Position numbers and translations under genes: made by a program. Source: UBA6244 sp963676875 (lineage in GTDB: Bacteria > Bacteroidota > Bacteroidia > Bacteroidales > F082). Taken from it: a stretch of 64,000 nucleotides of DNA. The DNA is taken from NCBI GenBank assembly GCA_963676875.1, contig OY781436.1:3100001-3164000 (forward strand). The letters run 5' to 3'. Positions 62,778 through 64,000 of this stretch are shown one piece after another. The stretch's first letter is position 1. Every line of letters begins with the position of its first letter. The notes beneath the pieces are model-generated. The model was given only the letters and a program-made list of their open reading frames with translations, was not told the DNA's origin and did not search any database.

Positions 62778-62787
62778 TTTTTAAACT

Positions 62788-64000
62788 ATGAGAAAAACAA
62801 TTGTACCTGCCGTTGCATTCATGCTGATTTTGTTTGTGTCAGCTTTTGAAGCTAAGGCTCAAGACAAAAACAACTTCGAACTGTCGAAGAATTTGGAAAT
62901 ATATGCCGACATGCTTCGCCAGTTGAATTTAAGTTATGCCGACGATATTAACCCCGGCGAACTCAACACCATAGCTATTGATGCGTTGCTTGGAAGTCTT
63001 GATCCTTACACTGTTTATGTACCCGAATCCAAGTTGGAAGATTTCGAATTGATGACCAAAGGTGAGTATGGCGGTATTGGCGCCCTCATTCAAAAACAAG
63101 GAGATTATGTGATTATCACCGAACCATACGAGAATTTCCCGGCCTATAAAAGTGGGCTCAAAGCTGGTGATGCCATTGTAAGTATCGAGGGTGAAACAGC
63201 CAAAGACAAAACCTCCACAGAGGTAAGCGACCGATTAAAAGGTGTTCCGGGGTCGGAGTTAAAGTTGGAAATAAAATCCTATGGCGATAGCGTGAGCCGC
63301 GAAGTGATGGTGGTGAGAGAAAAAATAAAAATACCCAACATTCCTTACAGTGGCTTGCTGGAAGACAATATTGGTTACATCAGTCTTTCCCAGTTTAATC
63401 CCAATGCAGCATTGGACATCAAAAACGCTTTCAAGGCCATGGCCGACAGCGTTAAACTCAAGGGCTTAATCATCGATTTGCGTGGCAACGGGGGCGGATT
63501 GCTCAATGAAGCCGTTGATATCGTCAATATTTTTGTGCCTAAGGGAGAGATGGTGGTAACTACTAAAGGGAAAACCCGTGCCAGCACTCAGGCATTCGCC
63601 ACTCGAAACAAGGAAATCGATGGCGATATTCCGTTGGTGATTCTAGTGGATGAAAACAGTGCATCGGCTTCTGAAATTGTTGCCGGTTCCATACAGGATT
63701 TGGATAGGGGAGTCATCGTGGGTTCTCGCACTTTTGGTAAAGGATTGGTGCAGAACATTGTGCCACTTCCATACAATTCAAAAATGAAAATTACCGTGTC
63801 GAAATACTATATCCCCAGTGGCAGGTGTATTCAAGCCATCGACTATTTTCATAAAGACGGCGAAGCTGCCAAAGAAAAATTGGCCGACTCGGTGACTGCT
63901 ACTTTCAAAACCAAGAGCGGACGTACGGTATACGAAGGATTAGGTATTGCGCCGGATGTAAAGGCCGAAGCACGGGTGTTTAGTCAGGTGAGTGGAGATT
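62788..64000 (+). CDS. C-terminal processing peptidase, S41 family (partial)
   Basis: The first 404 codons of a gene that continues past the window. A signal peptide (MRKTIVPAVAFMLILFVSAF, cleavage near AKAQ) is followed by SYADDINPGELNTIAIDALLGSLDPYT, the tail-specific protease N-terminal region. A PDZ domain (GGIGALIQKQGDYVIITEP... AGDAIVSIEGE, about residues 95-170) comes next. The S41 core has the catalytic Ser in DENSASASEIVAGS (about 291) and the Lys in RTFGKGLVQ (about 317). It would trim periplasmic or outer-membrane proteins. The stop lies beyond 64000. Confidence 0.93.
   Translation, partial: MRKTIVPAVAFMLILFVSAFEAKAQDKNNFELSKNLEIYADMLRQLNLSYADDINPGELNTIAIDALLGSLDPYTVYVPESKLEDFELMTKGEYGGIGALIQKQGDYVIITEPYENFPAYKSGLKAGDAIVSIEGETAKDKTSTEVSDRLKGVPGSELKLEIKSYGDSVSREVMVVREKIKIPNIPYSGLLEDNIGYISLSQFNPNAALDIKNAFKAMADSVKLKGLIIDLRGNGGGLLNEAVDIVNIFVPKGEMVVTTKGKTRASTQAFATRNKEIDGDIPLVILVDENSASASEIVAGSIQDLDRGVIVGSRTFGKGLVQNIVPLPYNSKMKITVSKYYIPSGRCIQAIDYFHKDGEAAKEKLADSVTATFKTKSGRTVYEGLGIAPDVKAEARVFSQVSGD

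Overview
This window comes from a member of the Bacteroidota, most likely an anaerobic or facultatively anaerobic Bacteroidales/Marinilabiliales-type bacterium; the order is inferred and the phylum is firm. The evidence is a type IX secretion (T9SS) C-terminal sorting domain on a secreted Asp-box protein, a PorE-like OmpA/PD40 protein, a fused SecDF, a LruC-domain lipoprotein, DarA/DarB dialkylresorcinol genes, a one-piece pyruvate:ferredoxin oxidoreductase, and several promoters of the Bacteroidota TAnnTTTG type.

Layout. 1-2.5 kb: an AAA-type ATPase gene set between blocks of a composite palindromic repeat family with 7-bp purine arrays; the same family returns inverted at 51.1-51.5 kb. 2.6-5.3 kb: an ArsR-controlled operon of thioredoxin-like proteins, a CcdA/DsbD-like protein and an ArsP-type permease. 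5.4-11.7 kb: four exported proteins, three of unknown function. 11.8-13.5 kb: seven tandem copies of a roughly 240-bp hairpin-rich unit. 13.5-18.3 kb: a dihydroorotate dehydrogenase-like gene divergent from PFOR. 18.6-22.6 kb: a four-gene operon with DarB, DarA, DUF2141 and an adenylate-forming ligase. 22.7-28.2 kb: HutD, an SMR exporter, the LruC lipoprotein, DUF1697 and DUF2721. 28.2-35.1 kb: a guaB operon carrying three SurA/PpiC-type folding factors and MoxR. 35.3-41.2 kb: an efflux adaptor and MacB-like permease, an AGCS symporter and a glycosyltransferase.

41.2-42.6 kb is a small accessory island bounded by degenerate direct repeats. It holds a toxin-tail fragment, an immunity-like gene and an IS256-type remnant. 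42.7-50.8 kb holds a putative metallopeptidase, a frameshifted purM, a PorE-like protein with a degenerate retropepsin-like tail, tatA and secDF. 50.9-51.5 kb is a 9-bp GATC-rich minisatellite next to the inverted palindromic repeat block. 51.5-55.5 kb is grpE-dnaJ followed by an ABC exporter pair. 55.7-61.8 kb is a disaccharide phosphorolysis locus: an SLC45-type importer, a beta-phosphoglucomutase/GH65 phosphorylase fusion and two paralogous P-loop kinases. 61.9-64 kb is rnpA-yidD and the start of a C-terminal processing protease.

Most of the window is housekeeping and envelope biology. The parts least explained by known families are the composite CCGTAGG-core repeats, the higher-order tandem array, the GATC minisatellite, the PorE/retropepsin fusion and the kinase pair in the phosphorylase operon. 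I saw no convincing tRNA, rRNA or CRISPR array.
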